Positions 9,046-17,186 of a stretch of DNA of 48,985 nt are shown piece after piece (the stretch's first letter is position 1; each line of letters begins with the position of its first letter). The notes below the pieces were generated by a model that did not search any database, was not told the origin of the DNA, and was given only the letters and a program-made list of their open reading frames with translations. The DNA is from Burkholderiales bacterium (GTDB lineage: Bacteria; Pseudomonadota; Gammaproteobacteria; Burkholderiales; SG8-41), in the NCBI GenBank assembly GCA_019749945.1, contig JAIEPF010000023.1:73786-122770 (forward strand), written 5' to 3'. A program made the position numbers and the translations under genes.

Positions 9046-9661
9046 TGAAAACAGCAGGGCAAGCGCCAACAGGGCTGCGCGCAACGAAAAAAAAGAAGCC
9101 TATCTGCGCGCGATCTACGATCGTTATACGGCAGAGTTTCGTGCCGCCGAGAATCAGGATGCACTGACTATCGCACGCAGCACACACAGCACGATGGACA
9201 CCGTGTTGCAGGCTGATCGCGCAAAAAATCCCGGCAGCGAAAATATCCGCTGCGGCAAAAGCTGCAGCCATTGCTGCCGTGAGGCGGTGGAGATCTGGCC
9301 GCAGGAAGCGGCCTTGCTGGCCGGTGTTGTGCGTGAAACCGGGATGGTGCTGGACATGGCGCGGCTTGAACGCCAGAGCGCGTACACCGTCGATACCTGG
9401 CGCCAACAGCCGCCGGCCGACAAGGCCTGCCTGTTTCTCGGCAGCGATGGCGCCTGCACGGTGTATGAATCGCGGCCCAATGCCTGCCGCAAGCTGCTGG
9501 TGGTGACCGATCCGGCCCTGTGTGATGCCGAAAAAAGCAAGCCGGACAGCGTCGGCCGCTGGTTCAGCTGGGAAGCGGAGTTGATGGAGTCGGCGGCGCT
9601 GGAAGTGTTTGGCGCGGCCTTGATGCCCGCTGCGTTGCTGGCGGCGCTGAGTGCGAAGTGA
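9038..9661 (+). CDS. YkgJ-family cysteine cluster protein
   Basis: A 207-residue protein of the YkgJ/Fe-S-zinc cluster group, whose biochemical role is not established. The hallmark is CGKSCSHCC near residues 70-78, with further Cys in ACLFLGSDGACTVYESRPNACRKL and the RPNACR element typical of the family. I chose the GTG at 9038 because GGGAGGAA lies eight bases before it and it overlaps the prmC end by eight bases. The longer frame inside prmC has no such signal. Probably cotranscribed with prmC. Confidence 0.82.
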   Translation: MSDENSRASANRAARNEKKEAYLRAIYDRYTAEFRAAENQDALTIARSTHSTMDTVLQADRAKNPGSENIRCGKSCSHCCREAVEIWPQEAALLAGVVRETGMVLDMARLERQSAYTVDTWRQQPPADKACLFLGSDGACTVYESRPNACRKLLVVTDPALCDAEKSKPDSVGRWFSWEAELMESAALEVFGAALMPAALLAALSAK

Positions 9662-9758
9662 CCGCTCCGCTTGTTGACCATCAGCGCCGGCGTCGGTAAA
9701 CTTAAACCCGATGGTTTTGCTCAAGTAATTTTGGAGTGGCTAATTTTTGGAGCAGTGT

Positions 9759-10067
9759 ATGTCCGTTCAAGACGAAATCAAGAAACAGGTGACCAGCAAC
9801 AAGGTCGTGCTCTACATGAAGGGTTCGCCCGATTTTCCGCAGTGCGGCTTTTCGGCGAACGCGGTCAACATCCTGCGCGCCTGCGGCGTCAATGAGATGT
9901 TCACCGTCAACGTGCTGGAAAACCCGGAAATCCGCCAGGGCATCAAGCAGTACGCCAACTGGCCGACCATTCCGCAACTGTATGTCGACGGCGAGTTTGT
10001 CGGCGGCTCGGATATTGTGACCGAGCTCTACCAGAGCGGCGAACTGCAGAAAATGCTGCAGTCCTGA
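9759..10067 (+). CDS. grxD: Monothiol glutaredoxin (Grx4 type)
   Basis: A 102-residue CGFS monothiol glutaredoxin, which binds a glutathione-ligated 2Fe-2S cluster and takes part in iron-sulfur trafficking. The active site is FPQCGFSANAVNIL (near 26-39). VYMKGSP-like and WPTIPQLYVDGEFVGGSDIV segments, which bind glutathione, are conserved. GGAG lies six bases before the ATG at 9759; a TTG at 9747 in frame is less likely. A strong hairpin follows the stop. Confidence 0.96.
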   Translation: MSVQDEIKKQVTSNKVVLYMKGSPDFPQCGFSANAVNILRACGVNEMFTVNVLENPEIRQGIKQYANWPTIPQLYVDGEFVGGSDIVTELYQSGELQKMLQS

Positions 10068-10083
10068 TTCACGCGCGATCTGC

Positions 10084-10111
10084 AAAAAAAGCCGGCGACT
10101 GCCGGTTTTTT
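10084..10111. terminator. Bidirectional intrinsic terminator
   Basis: CCGGC and GCCGG arms around GACT are flanked by an A tract on the left and a T tract on the right. It can therefore terminate grxD on the plus strand and the TauE-like gene on the minus strand. It sits exactly in the convergent gap. Confidence 0.8.
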
Positions 10112-10887
10112 CATGGGCTCAGGTAACGGTGGGCGACCTGCAGCAGCAGGATGATCGCCATCGCCATCAGCATGCGGCGCATCCAGGTTTTGTAGGTTTC
10201 GCCGTTGATGCGGCTGCGCACACGTGTGCCGATCAGGCTGGTGACCGTGGCGACGACCGCCAGCGGCAGCGTCAGCAGCCACAGTGAGGGGGCGGCGATG
10301 TCACTGACGGCCAGCGTGCCGAACTGCGCGATCTTGCCGGAAAAAAACGAGATGTTCATCGCCGGCACCAGCAGCAGCGGCGGCAGGCCGATGCCGAAGT
10401 AATAAATGATCAGCGGCGGGGCCGCGATGTTGGCGGTGCTTTCGCTGATGCCGCCGAGCAGGCCGAACACCACGCCGAAGGACTTGTCATGCCGGCGCAT
10501 CAGCGCGGATTCGCCGCGGCCCAGCCGTTCCATGTTCAGGTAAAACAGGATCACGCCGGCGAGCAGCAGCGCGTACGGAAAATCCGGAAACAGCACGAAC
10601 AGCCGCGCGCCGATGATCGCACCCGCCAGCGCAAGCAGTGACATCCACCAGAAGCGGCGCAGGATATCGGCGAATCCGGGACTGCGAAAAATGCTGATGA
10701 TGACCGTGGCAATGCAGGGGATCAGCACCATCACCACCGCAAACTGCATGTTGGTGGCGGCCGCGATCAGCGGTGTCGCGATCATCGGGAAACCCAGTCC
10801 CAGCGCGCCCTGCACCCAGCCGGCGACGGCGACGATGATCACCACGTACGCGATCAGCCACGAAGAGTAGGACTCCAGACCCGTCAC
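10111..10887 (-). CDS. TauE/SafE family sulfite/anion exporter
   Basis: A 258-residue integral membrane protein with about seven or eight hydrophobic helices. The N-terminal half contains WVQGALGLGFPMIATPLI (near 25-42) and the second half repeats the fold with FGLLGGISESTANIAAPPLIIYYF. TauE/SafE (TSUP) proteins export sulfite, sulfoacetate or other organic anions. The start is a GTG at 10887 with no clear Shine-Dalgarno; no in-frame ATG lies nearby. It is on the same strand as, and downstream of, the FAD/Fe-S dehydrogenase, and 3.4 kb from xsc, whose reaction releases sulfite. The functional link is inferred. Confidence 0.85.
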   Translation of the reverse strand: MTGLESYSSWLIAYVVIIVAVAGWVQGALGLGFPMIATPLIAAATNMQFAVVMVLIPCIATVIISIFRSPGFADILRRFWWMSLLALAGAIIGARLFVLFPDFPYALLLAGVILFYLNMERLGRGESALMRRHDKSFGVVFGLLGGISESTANIAAPPLIIYYFGIGLPPLLLVPAMNISFFSGKIAQFGTLAVSDIAAPSLWLLTLPLAVVATVTSLIGTRVRSRINGETYKTWMRRMLMAMAIILLLQVAHRYLSP

Positions 10888-11040
10888 GATGGCGGGCCAG
10901 CAGACTTTTTAAAAAGTGATTGGCGAGCGCGTTGGGAGCGAAGCGACCGAGCGCACACGCCTTCAAGTCGTTGATTAAGCGAGAGTCGCATCACCAGTAA
11001 GGTCGGGTGTTTTGCGGCAACCATGGTTTTCAATAAACTG

Positions 11041-13965
11041 TCAGCGGTTGTCGCGCGCGCGGTTCAGCGCGAGCGCGACGACTTCGGCGACATGCAGGGC
11101 ATTGCGGTCGGTGAGTTGCGCAATCTGTTCGCGGCAGCTGTAGCCGCTGGCGATGATCATGGTCTGTTCGTCAGCCGCACGCACCGCCGGCAGCAGCGCA
11201 GCCTCGCCGGCTTTGACCGACACATCATAATGTTTCGGATTGAAGCCGAAGGCGCCGGCCATGCCGCAGCAGCCGGATTCCACGGTGCGCGCGCGGATGC
11301 CCAGCCGTTTCAGCAGCGCCATTTCCGCGGCCATGCCGAACACCGATTTCTGGTGGCAATGGCCGTGCACCAGCGCCTCGCCGCCGAGCTGCGGCGCGTC
11401 CCAGTCGCTGAGGTTCATCAGGAAATCGCTGAACAGATGGCTTTGTTTGCTCAGGCGCTGCGCCAGCACATCGTCGGGGAAAAAATTCAGCAGTTCATCG
11501 CGGAACACCGACAGGCAGGCCGGCTCGAGGCCGATGATGGGCACGCCGGCACGGATGTCATCGCCAAGCGTGTTGAGGATGTCCTGCAGATGGCTGCGCG
11601 CGCTGTCGAGCATGCCGAAGTCGTACAGCGGCCGGCCACAGCATAAATGTTTCTGTGGAACCGTAACGGTGTAACCCAGCGCTTCCAGTACTTCGACCGC
11701 GGCTGCGGCCGAGCCCGGCTGGAAATGATTGTTGAAAGTGTCGGCCCACAGGATGACCCGGCCCCGCGGGCCGGGGGCCGCGGCACGCCGGCGCGAGAAC
11801 CATTTGCGGAAAGTGCGCCGCGCGAATTTGGGAATTTCCCGTTGTTGCGCCACACCGCCGGCGAACTTGAGCAGCGTCGCCAGACCCGGCGTATGGGTCA
11901 GCAGATTGACCAGGCGCGGCGCCACCGAGGCGATCCTTGCCCAGCGCTTGATGAGCCCCATGGTGTAGGCCTGCACCGGGCGCAGGCGGCCGAGATAGTG
12001 GTGATGCATGAACTCGGCCTTGTACGAGGCCATGTCGGTATGCGTCGGGCAGTCGCTTTTGCAGCCTTTGCAGGCGAGACAAAGATCGAGTGCTTCACGT
12101 ACCGCTTCGTTGCGCCAGCCGTCATGGATGATGTCGCCGCGCAGCATTTCGGCGAGCAGCCGCGCCCGGCCGCGGGTCGAAAAGCGTTCTTCGCGCGTGG
12201 CGCGGTAACTCGGGCACATCACGCCGCCGGCATGCGCCCGGCATTTGCCCATGCCGACGCAGCGCTCAATGGCGCGGTTGAAGCCCCGGCCTTCGCGGCT
12301 GATGAAGGAAAACCGTGTCGCAGGGCGCACCGGGTGATAGTCGGGACCGTATTTCAGGTTTTCGTCAGCGCGGTAGGGATCGATGACCTTGCCCGGGTTC
12401 ATCCGGTTGTGCGGATCCCAGATCGCCTTGAACTCGCGGAAGGCCTGCATCAGTTCTTCGCCGTACATGATGGGCAGAAATTCGGCCTTGGCCTGGCCGT
12501 CGCCATGTTCGCCGGACAGCGAGCCGCCGTATTTGACGACGAGTTCCGCTGCCGCGCGCAGGAAGCTGCGCCAGACCTTGATGCCTTCGACGGAGCGCGT
12601 ATCGAAGGTGATGCGGGCGTGGATGCAGCCGTCGCCGAAGTGACCGTAGAGCGAGGTTTCGTAACCGTGGCGGTCGACCAGCGCCTGGAACTCGCGCAGG
12701 TAATCACCGAGGCGCAGCGGATCAACCGCGGCGTCTTCCCAGCCGACGACAGGATCGGGCTGGTCGGGATGGATGGTCAGCGCGGTGGCGGAGGCCGCGG
12801 TTTCGCGGATGGTCCAGATGCGTTCGCACATGCCTGCATCTGTGATCAGCCAGGAGGAAGGTGCGTTTGCCTTGCCGGTGTAATGATCGATCAGTGCCTG
12901 CGCCTGCGCACTCGCCGCATCGACGGTCTCGGCGCCGAACTCGATCATGATCCAGGCCTTGCCCGCCGGCAGCAGCGCGATGTCTGCGCCGCGCAGCCCG
13001 CGTTCGCGTAAGCCGCCGATGATGCGTTCATCAAGGCCTTCGGTGGCGATGGGTTTGAACGGCAGAATTTCAGGCACGGCATCGCCGGCCTGATAAATGT
13101 CGGGGAAGCCGAGCACCAGAATCACCCGTGAGCGCGGGCTGTGCACCAGCCGGGTTTTTGCCTGCAGCGTCACGACGCAGGTGCCTTCGCTGCCGACCAG
13201 CGCGCGCGCGACGTTGAAACCGTTTTCCGGCAGCAGCTGGTCGAGGTTGTAACCGGAGACGCGGCGTTTGATTTTCGGGAAACGCGCGCGGATCAGCTCG
13301 GCGTATTTGTCGCGCAGCGCACGCAGCCGGCCGTAGATTTCGCCGCGGCGGCCGCCGGCGCGGATGATGCGCACCAGTTCGTCTTCGCTGGTCGGGCCGA
13401 CGGTCAGGCGCAGGCCGTCGTAGGTGATGATGTCCAGGGTTTCGATGTTGTCGACGGTTTTGCCCGCCATCACCGAATGTGCGCCGCAGGAGTTGTTGCC
13501 GATCATGCCGCCCAGCGTGCAGCGGCTGTGTGTGGCCGGATCCGGGCCGAAAGTCAGGCCGTGTTGTTCCGCGGCATCGCGCAGCGTGTCGCAGACGGTG
13601 CCCGGCTCCACCCGCGCAGTGCGCGCGGCGGCATCGATTTCAAGTACGCGGTTGAGGTATTTCGAGGTGTCGATGACCACCGCGATGTTGACGCACTGGC
13701 CGTTTTGCGAAGTGCCGCCGCCGCGCGGCAATATGGGCACGCCCAGTTCGCGGCAGATATCCAGTGTGGCGGCGATGTCTTCGATGCTGCGCGGGATCAC
13801 CACGCCGATGGGCACCTGGCGGTAGTTCGAGGCGTCGGCGGAATAGGCGGCGCGTGCGCCGGTATCAAAACGGACTTCGCCGGTAATGCGGGCTTGCAGT
13901 TGCTCGGCCAGCACGATGGGGTCGGCGGCCGTCAGCAGCCGGTGGCCATCTACGGGGGCGTTCAA
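11041..13965 (-). CDS. FAD-linked oxidase fused to Fe-S/CCG domain (YdiJ-like D-2-hydroxyacid dehydrogenase)
   Basis: A 974-residue fusion of GlcD-like and GlcF-like parts. The PCMH-type FAD domain (about 45-280) has PRGGGTSQNGQ and GGMIGNNSCGAHS. The C-terminal flavin oxidase domain (about 280-540) has GHFGDGCIHARI and SGEHGDGQAK. Two 4Fe-4S sets follow: Cys569/575/584 and CLACKGCKSDCP at 629-640. Two CCG elements (LCCGRPLYDFG, ESGCCGMAGAFGF) end the protein. Family members oxidise D-2-hydroxyglutarate or D-lactate and pass electrons to the respiratory chain. The start is a TTG preceded by GGAG; no ATG is available before the conserved region. It is divergent from xsc, and the LacI-type operator lies between them. 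Confidence 0.88.
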   Translation of the reverse strand: MNAPVDGHRLLTAADPIVLAEQLQARITGEVRFDTGARAAYSADASNYRQVPIGVVIPRSIEDIAATLDICRELGVPILPRGGGTSQNGQCVNIAVVIDTSKYLNRVLEIDAAARTARVEPGTVCDTLRDAAEQHGLTFGPDPATHSRCTLGGMIGNNSCGAHSVMAGKTVDNIETLDIITYDGLRLTVGPTSEDELVRIIRAGGRRGEIYGRLRALRDKYAELIRARFPKIKRRVSGYNLDQLLPENGFNVARALVGSEGTCVVTLQAKTRLVHSPRSRVILVLGFPDIYQAGDAVPEILPFKPIATEGLDERIIGGLRERGLRGADIALLPAGKAWIMIEFGAETVDAASAQAQALIDHYTGKANAPSSWLITDAGMCERIWTIRETAASATALTIHPDQPDPVVGWEDAAVDPLRLGDYLREFQALVDRHGYETSLYGHFGDGCIHARITFDTRSVEGIKVWRSFLRAAAELVVKYGGSLSGEHGDGQAKAEFLPIMYGEELMQAFREFKAIWDPHNRMNPGKVIDPYRADENLKYGPDYHPVRPATRFSFISREGRGFNRAIERCVGMGKCRAHAGGVMCPSYRATREERFSTRGRARLLAEMLRGDIIHDGWRNEAVREALDLCLACKGCKSDCPTHTDMASYKAEFMHHHYLGRLRPVQAYTMGLIKRWARIASVAPRLVNLLTHTPGLATLLKFAGGVAQQREIPKFARRTFRKWFSRRRAAAPGPRGRVILWADTFNNHFQPGSAAAAVEVLEALGYTVTVPQKHLCCGRPLYDFGMLDSARSHLQDILNTLGDDIRAGVPIIGLEPACLSVFRDELLNFFPDDVLAQRLSKQSHLFSDFLMNLSDWDAPQLGGEALVHGHCHQKSVFGMAAEMALLKRLGIRARTVESGCCGMAGAFGFNPKHYDVSVKAGEAALLPAVRAADEQTMIIASGYSCREQIAQLTDRNALHVAEVVALALNRARDNR

Positions 13966-14100
13966 TTCAACTCCGGATTCGGGGTGCGGCAGGTGGCATC
14001 AGTAGCCGGATTGTAGCTTGCCCGGGACGGCGCCATAAAATGGCTGCCAAAACAAGGGCTTGCATCGAATATCGATCCCGGCAAAAAGAAGAATTATATA

Positions 14101-14120
14101 ATTAAAACAATGGGTTAATG
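14101..14120 (-). repeat. Diverged relative of the dispersed repeat
   Basis: Read on the minus strand it gives CATTAACCCATTGTTTTAAT. It shares 14 identical bases (TAACCCATTGTTTT) with the relative at 38503-38525, and the CCATTGTTTT core with 34196-34225. Confidence 0.4.
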
Positions 14121-14126
14121 TATTTT

Positions 14127-14142
14127 GTGCAAGCGCTTGCAC
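14127..14142. promoter_or_regulatory. LacI/GalR-type operator
   Basis: GTGCAAGCGCTTGCAC is a perfect 16-base palindrome with the central CG step typical of LacI/GalR operators. It lies between the TATAAT box and the xsc start. The LacI regulator encoded just after xsc is the obvious candidate to bind it. Confidence 0.75.
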
Positions 14143-14278
14143 CTTTTTCGCCGGCGGCGTATCATGCGTAGCCCCGGTTGTATTGATCGGCCGGCAGGCA
14201 CGATTTTCCATGACCTTGCGCTGGATGGTGCAGCAGACCATCAGGCCATGCCCACTTTTTTACTGCGGAGGAATACCC

Positions 14279-16051
14279 ATGAATACCATGGCAGACAGCA
14301 AAAACATCGCCAAAGCATCCGCCGCCGGCGGCAAGGTGCGCATGACCCCGTCCGAGGCCTTTGTCGAGACGCTGGTGGCGCAAGGCGTCAAGGACACCTT
14401 CGGCATCGTCGGCTCGGCGTACATGGATGCGCATGATCTGTTCCCGCTGGCCGGCATTCGTTTTCTGTCGGTGGCGCATGAACAGAACGCCGCGCACATG
14501 GCCGACGGTTATTCACGGGTGACCGGCAAACACGGCGTGTGCATCGCGCAGAACGGCCCCGGCATCACCAACTTCGTCACCGGCATCGCCGCCGCCTACT
14601 GGGCGCATTCGCCGGTGGTCTGCGTGACGCCCGAGTCGGGCAGCCTCAGCATGGGGCTGGGCGGTTTCCAGGAAACCGAGCAGATGCCGATATTCTCGAA
14701 AATCACCAAGTGGCAGGTGCATGTCAATTCGCCGCTGCGCATCGCCGAACTGACCGGGCGCGCCTTCGACATCGCGATGGCCGAACGCGGTCCGGTGCAG
14801 GTCAACATCCCCCGCGATTATTTCTACGGCGAGGGCGAGTATGAAATACCACAGCCGCGCAAGCTGGAGCGCGGTGCCGGCGGTCCGGAGTCCCTCGATG
14901 CCGCCGCACGCATGCTGGCCAAGGCCAAATTCCCGGTGATCCTGTCGGGCGGCGGCGTGATCATGAGCGGCGGTATCAGGGAATGCGCAGCACTGGCCGA
15001 GTACCTGAGCGCGCCGGTGGTGAATTCCTATTTGCACAATGATTCCTTCCCCGCCAGCCACCCCTTGTCCTGCGGCCCGCTGGGTTACCAGGGGTCGAAG
15101 GCGGCGATGAACATCATCGCCAAAGCCGATGTGGTGCTGGCGCTGGGCTCAAGGCTGGGGCCGTTCGGCACGCTGCCGCAGCATGGCCTCGACTACTGGC
15201 CGAAAAATGCCAGGATCATCCAGGTCGATGCCGATTCGCGCATGCTCGGTCTGGTCAAGAAAACCACGGTCGGCATCTGCGGCGATGCGAAGCTGGCCGC
15301 CGTTGCGCTGCTCGAACGCGTAAAAGCCATTGTCAAGCTGACGCCGAACAAGGCGCGCATCGCCGAAGTGCAGAAGGCGAAAAAAGCCTGGGCCGATGAG
15401 CTCGACAAATGGCCCTCGCCAAACACCAAGTCGCGCATCGGCCCGCGCCAGGCGCTGGCGGCGCTGGCGCGTGCGATGCCGAAAAACGCGATGGTCTCCA
15501 CCGACATCGGCAACGTGTGCTCGGTGTCCAACAGCTACCTGCATTTCGAGCAGGCGCCGTCCTTTCTTGCCGCGATGAGTTTCGGCAACTGCGGTTATGC
15601 CTTCCCGGCGGTGATGGGTGCCAAGGTCGGCCGCCCGGATCGTCCGGCCATCGCCTATGTCGGCGACGGCGCCTGGGGCATGAGCCTGAACGAGGTGATG
15701 ACCTGCGTGCGCGAAAAAATTCCCGCGATCGCCGTGGTGTTCAACAACGGCCAGTGGGGCGCCGAGAAAAAGAACCAGATTGATTATTTCGAGAACCGCT
15801 TCCTCGGCACCAACCTGCAGAACCCGAATTTCGCCGATGTCGCGGAAGCCATGGGCGCACAGGGTCTGACGGTGGAGCATGTCGACGAGGTCGGTGACGC
15901 GCTGCGCGCGGCGGTGCGTTCCAACAAGCCGACGGTGATCAACATGATGCTGACGCAGGAACTGGGCGACCCGTTCCGCCGCGATGCCTTCCGCCAGCCG
16001 CAGCGCCTGCTGCCCAAGTACCGCAAGCACAGTGCGAAGCAATATCGCTGA
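14279..16051 (+). CDS. xsc: Sulfoacetaldehyde acetyltransferase
   Basis: Xsc is a thiamine-diphosphate enzyme that converts sulfoacetaldehyde and phosphate to acetyl phosphate and sulfite. It is the central step in taurine, isethionate and sulfoacetate degradation. The 590-residue protein has the Xsc-type N-terminus MTPSEAFVETLVAQGV and GIVGSAYMDAHDLFP (42-56), a candidate catalytic Glu68 in AHEQNAAHMADGYSR, GFQETEQMPIF, and the ThDP motif beginning GDGAWGMSLNEVMTC and ending NN (about 460-488). The ATG at 14279 follows GGAGG; the longer frame is rejected. A strong terminator follows. No pta or sulfonate ABC transporter is nearby. Another acetolactate-synthase-like activity is possible but the N-terminal block favours Xsc. 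Confidence 0.83.
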   Translation: MNTMADSKNIAKASAAGGKVRMTPSEAFVETLVAQGVKDTFGIVGSAYMDAHDLFPLAGIRFLSVAHEQNAAHMADGYSRVTGKHGVCIAQNGPGITNFVTGIAAAYWAHSPVVCVTPESGSLSMGLGGFQETEQMPIFSKITKWQVHVNSPLRIAELTGRAFDIAMAERGPVQVNIPRDYFYGEGEYEIPQPRKLERGAGGPESLDAAARMLAKAKFPVILSGGGVIMSGGIRECAALAEYLSAPVVNSYLHNDSFPASHPLSCGPLGYQGSKAAMNIIAKADVVLALGSRLGPFGTLPQHGLDYWPKNARIIQVDADSRMLGLVKKTTVGICGDAKLAAVALLERVKAIVKLTPNKARIAEVQKAKKAWADELDKWPSPNTKSRIGPRQALAALARAMPKNAMVSTDIGNVCSVSNSYLHFEQAPSFLAAMSFGNCGYAFPAVMGAKVGRPDRPAIAYVGDGAWGMSLNEVMTCVREKIPAIAVVFNNGQWGAEKKNQIDYFENRFLGTNLQNPNFADVAEAMGAQGLTVEHVDEVGDALRAAVRSNKPTVINMMLTQELGDPFRRDAFRQPQRLLPKYRKHSAKQYR

Positions 16052-16068
16052 TTGCCGCGGGCCACTGC

Positions 16069-16097
16069 GAAAAAGCCGGCGTCAGCCGGCTTTTTTC
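16069..16097 (+). terminator. Intrinsic terminator after xsc
   Basis: Perfect arms AAAAAGCCGGC and GCCGGCTTTTT with loop GTCA, followed by T residues. It lies 18 bases after the xsc stop and 20 before the LacI gene, so the regulator is probably expressed by readthrough or its own promoter. Confidence 0.88.
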
Positions 16098-16117
16098 TCC
16101 GCGCCCGCTGATCTGCG

Positions 16118-17146
16118 ATGAGAACCCGAGCCAGCAAGGCGGCCCGGCTGGCCGACGTGGCGCGATTGGCCAAGGTGTCGACGGCGACGGTGTCACGCGC
16201 GCTGACGCTGCCGCACAAGGTCAAGGCGCGCACGCTGGAGCGGGTGCAGCAGGCGGCGCGCAGCCTGGGTTATGTCGCTCACGGCGCGGCGCGCGCACTG
16301 GCATCGCGGCGCACCCACACCATCGGCGCCGTGGTGCCGACGCTGGACAATGCGATTTTCGCCAACACCATCCAGGCGCTGCAGCGCACGCTCGACGCCG
16401 CCGGCTACGTGCTGCTGCTGGCCAGCCATGAATTCAACGCCGGCATCGAGGCCCGCGTCACGCGCACGCTGATCGAACGCGGCGTCGACGGCCTGGTGCT
16501 GCTGGGCACGACGCACCATCCCGACATTTACCGCATGATCGAAGCCCATGCCGTGCCGTACGTGCTGACCTGGGCCTTCGACGAAAGCGGCGACCATCCC
16601 TGCGTCGGTTTCGACAACCGCGCCGCCGCGGTGCGCATCAGCAATTACCTGCTCGACCTCGGGCACCGCCGCTTTGCCATGGTCTCAGGCATCACCACAC
16701 ACAACGAACGTGCGCAGGAACGCCTGGCCGGTGTGCGTGAGGCGCTGGCGGCACGCGGCATTGCGCTGCCGGCGGAACGGGTGGTGGAGAAGCCGTACAC
16801 CCATACCGGCGGCCGCGAAGGTTTGCGTGAGCTGATGACAGGCCACGAGCGGCCGACCGCGGTGATCTGCGGCAACGACGTGCTGGCGATCGGGGCGGTC
16901 GCCGAATGCCAGGTGCAGGGATTGGCGGTGCCGGACGATGTGTCGATCACCGGTTTTGACGACATGGAAATCGCCGCGCTGATGACGCCGGCGCTGACCA
17001 CCGTGCGTTTTCCGACGACGGATCTCGGCGTTTATGCCGCCAACCATCTGCTGCTGCGGCTGGAAGGCAAGGCTGTGGACCTGCGCTGCAAGCTGCCGAC
17101 CGAACTGGTGGTAAGGGCAAGCGCCGCCGCGCCGCGGCCGGATTAG
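16118..17146 (+). CDS. LacI-family transcriptional regulator
   Basis: A 342-residue LacI/GalR regulator. The helix-turn-helix and hinge are at about 10-65 (RLADVARLAKVSTATVSRAL, then GYVAHGAARALASRRTHTIGAVVP). The periplasmic-binding-protein-like effector domain follows, with GVDGLVLLGTTH, CVGFDNRAAAVRISNYLLDLGHRR and DDVSITGFDDMEIA. The gene lies 66 bases after xsc on the same strand, and a perfect LacI-type palindrome sits in front of xsc. Local control of xsc, and perhaps of the divergent dehydrogenase, is the simplest reading. The effector is unknown. Confidence 0.93.
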   Translation: MRTRASKAARLADVARLAKVSTATVSRALTLPHKVKARTLERVQQAARSLGYVAHGAARALASRRTHTIGAVVPTLDNAIFANTIQALQRTLDAAGYVLLLASHEFNAGIEARVTRTLIERGVDGLVLLGTTHHPDIYRMIEAHAVPYVLTWAFDESGDHPCVGFDNRAAAVRISNYLLDLGHRRFAMVSGITTHNERAQERLAGVREALAARGIALPAERVVEKPYTHTGGREGLRELMTGHERPTAVICGNDVLAIGAVAECQVQGLAVPDDVSITGFDDMEIAALMTPALTTVRFPTTDLGVYAANHLLLRLEGKAVDLRCKLPTELVVRASAAAPRPD

Positions 17147-17186
17147 GAAAATCCGGTCAGATCAGCGCAAATCACGGCAATGCGCA

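Larger units (their letters stand above)
13966..14278. promoter_or_regulatory. Divergent regulatory region between FAD/Fe-S dehydrogenase and xsc
   Basis: A 313-base gap with no convincing gene. It holds an AT-rich block with a perfect TATAAT (14097-14102), a diverged copy of the dispersed repeat (14101-14120) and a perfect LacI-type palindrome (14127-14142). A strong GGAGG precedes the xsc ATG. No good -35 hexamer is seen at the expected spacing. Confidence 0.6.

Noticed and set aside
10888..11040. A second LacI-type operator upstream of the TauE-like gene
   Set aside because: I looked for a palindrome matching GTGCAAGCGCTTGCAC and found only an unrelated CTTTTTAAAAAG self-complementary stretch.
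11647..13011. 454-residue plus-strand open frame inside the FAD/Fe-S dehydrogenase region
   Set aside because: Antisense shadow. All conserved motifs are in the minus-strand product.
13999..14241. 80-residue minus-strand open frame in the xsc upstream gap
   Set aside because: It covers the operator, TATAAT and the repeat, lacks a ribosome-binding site and has no family features.
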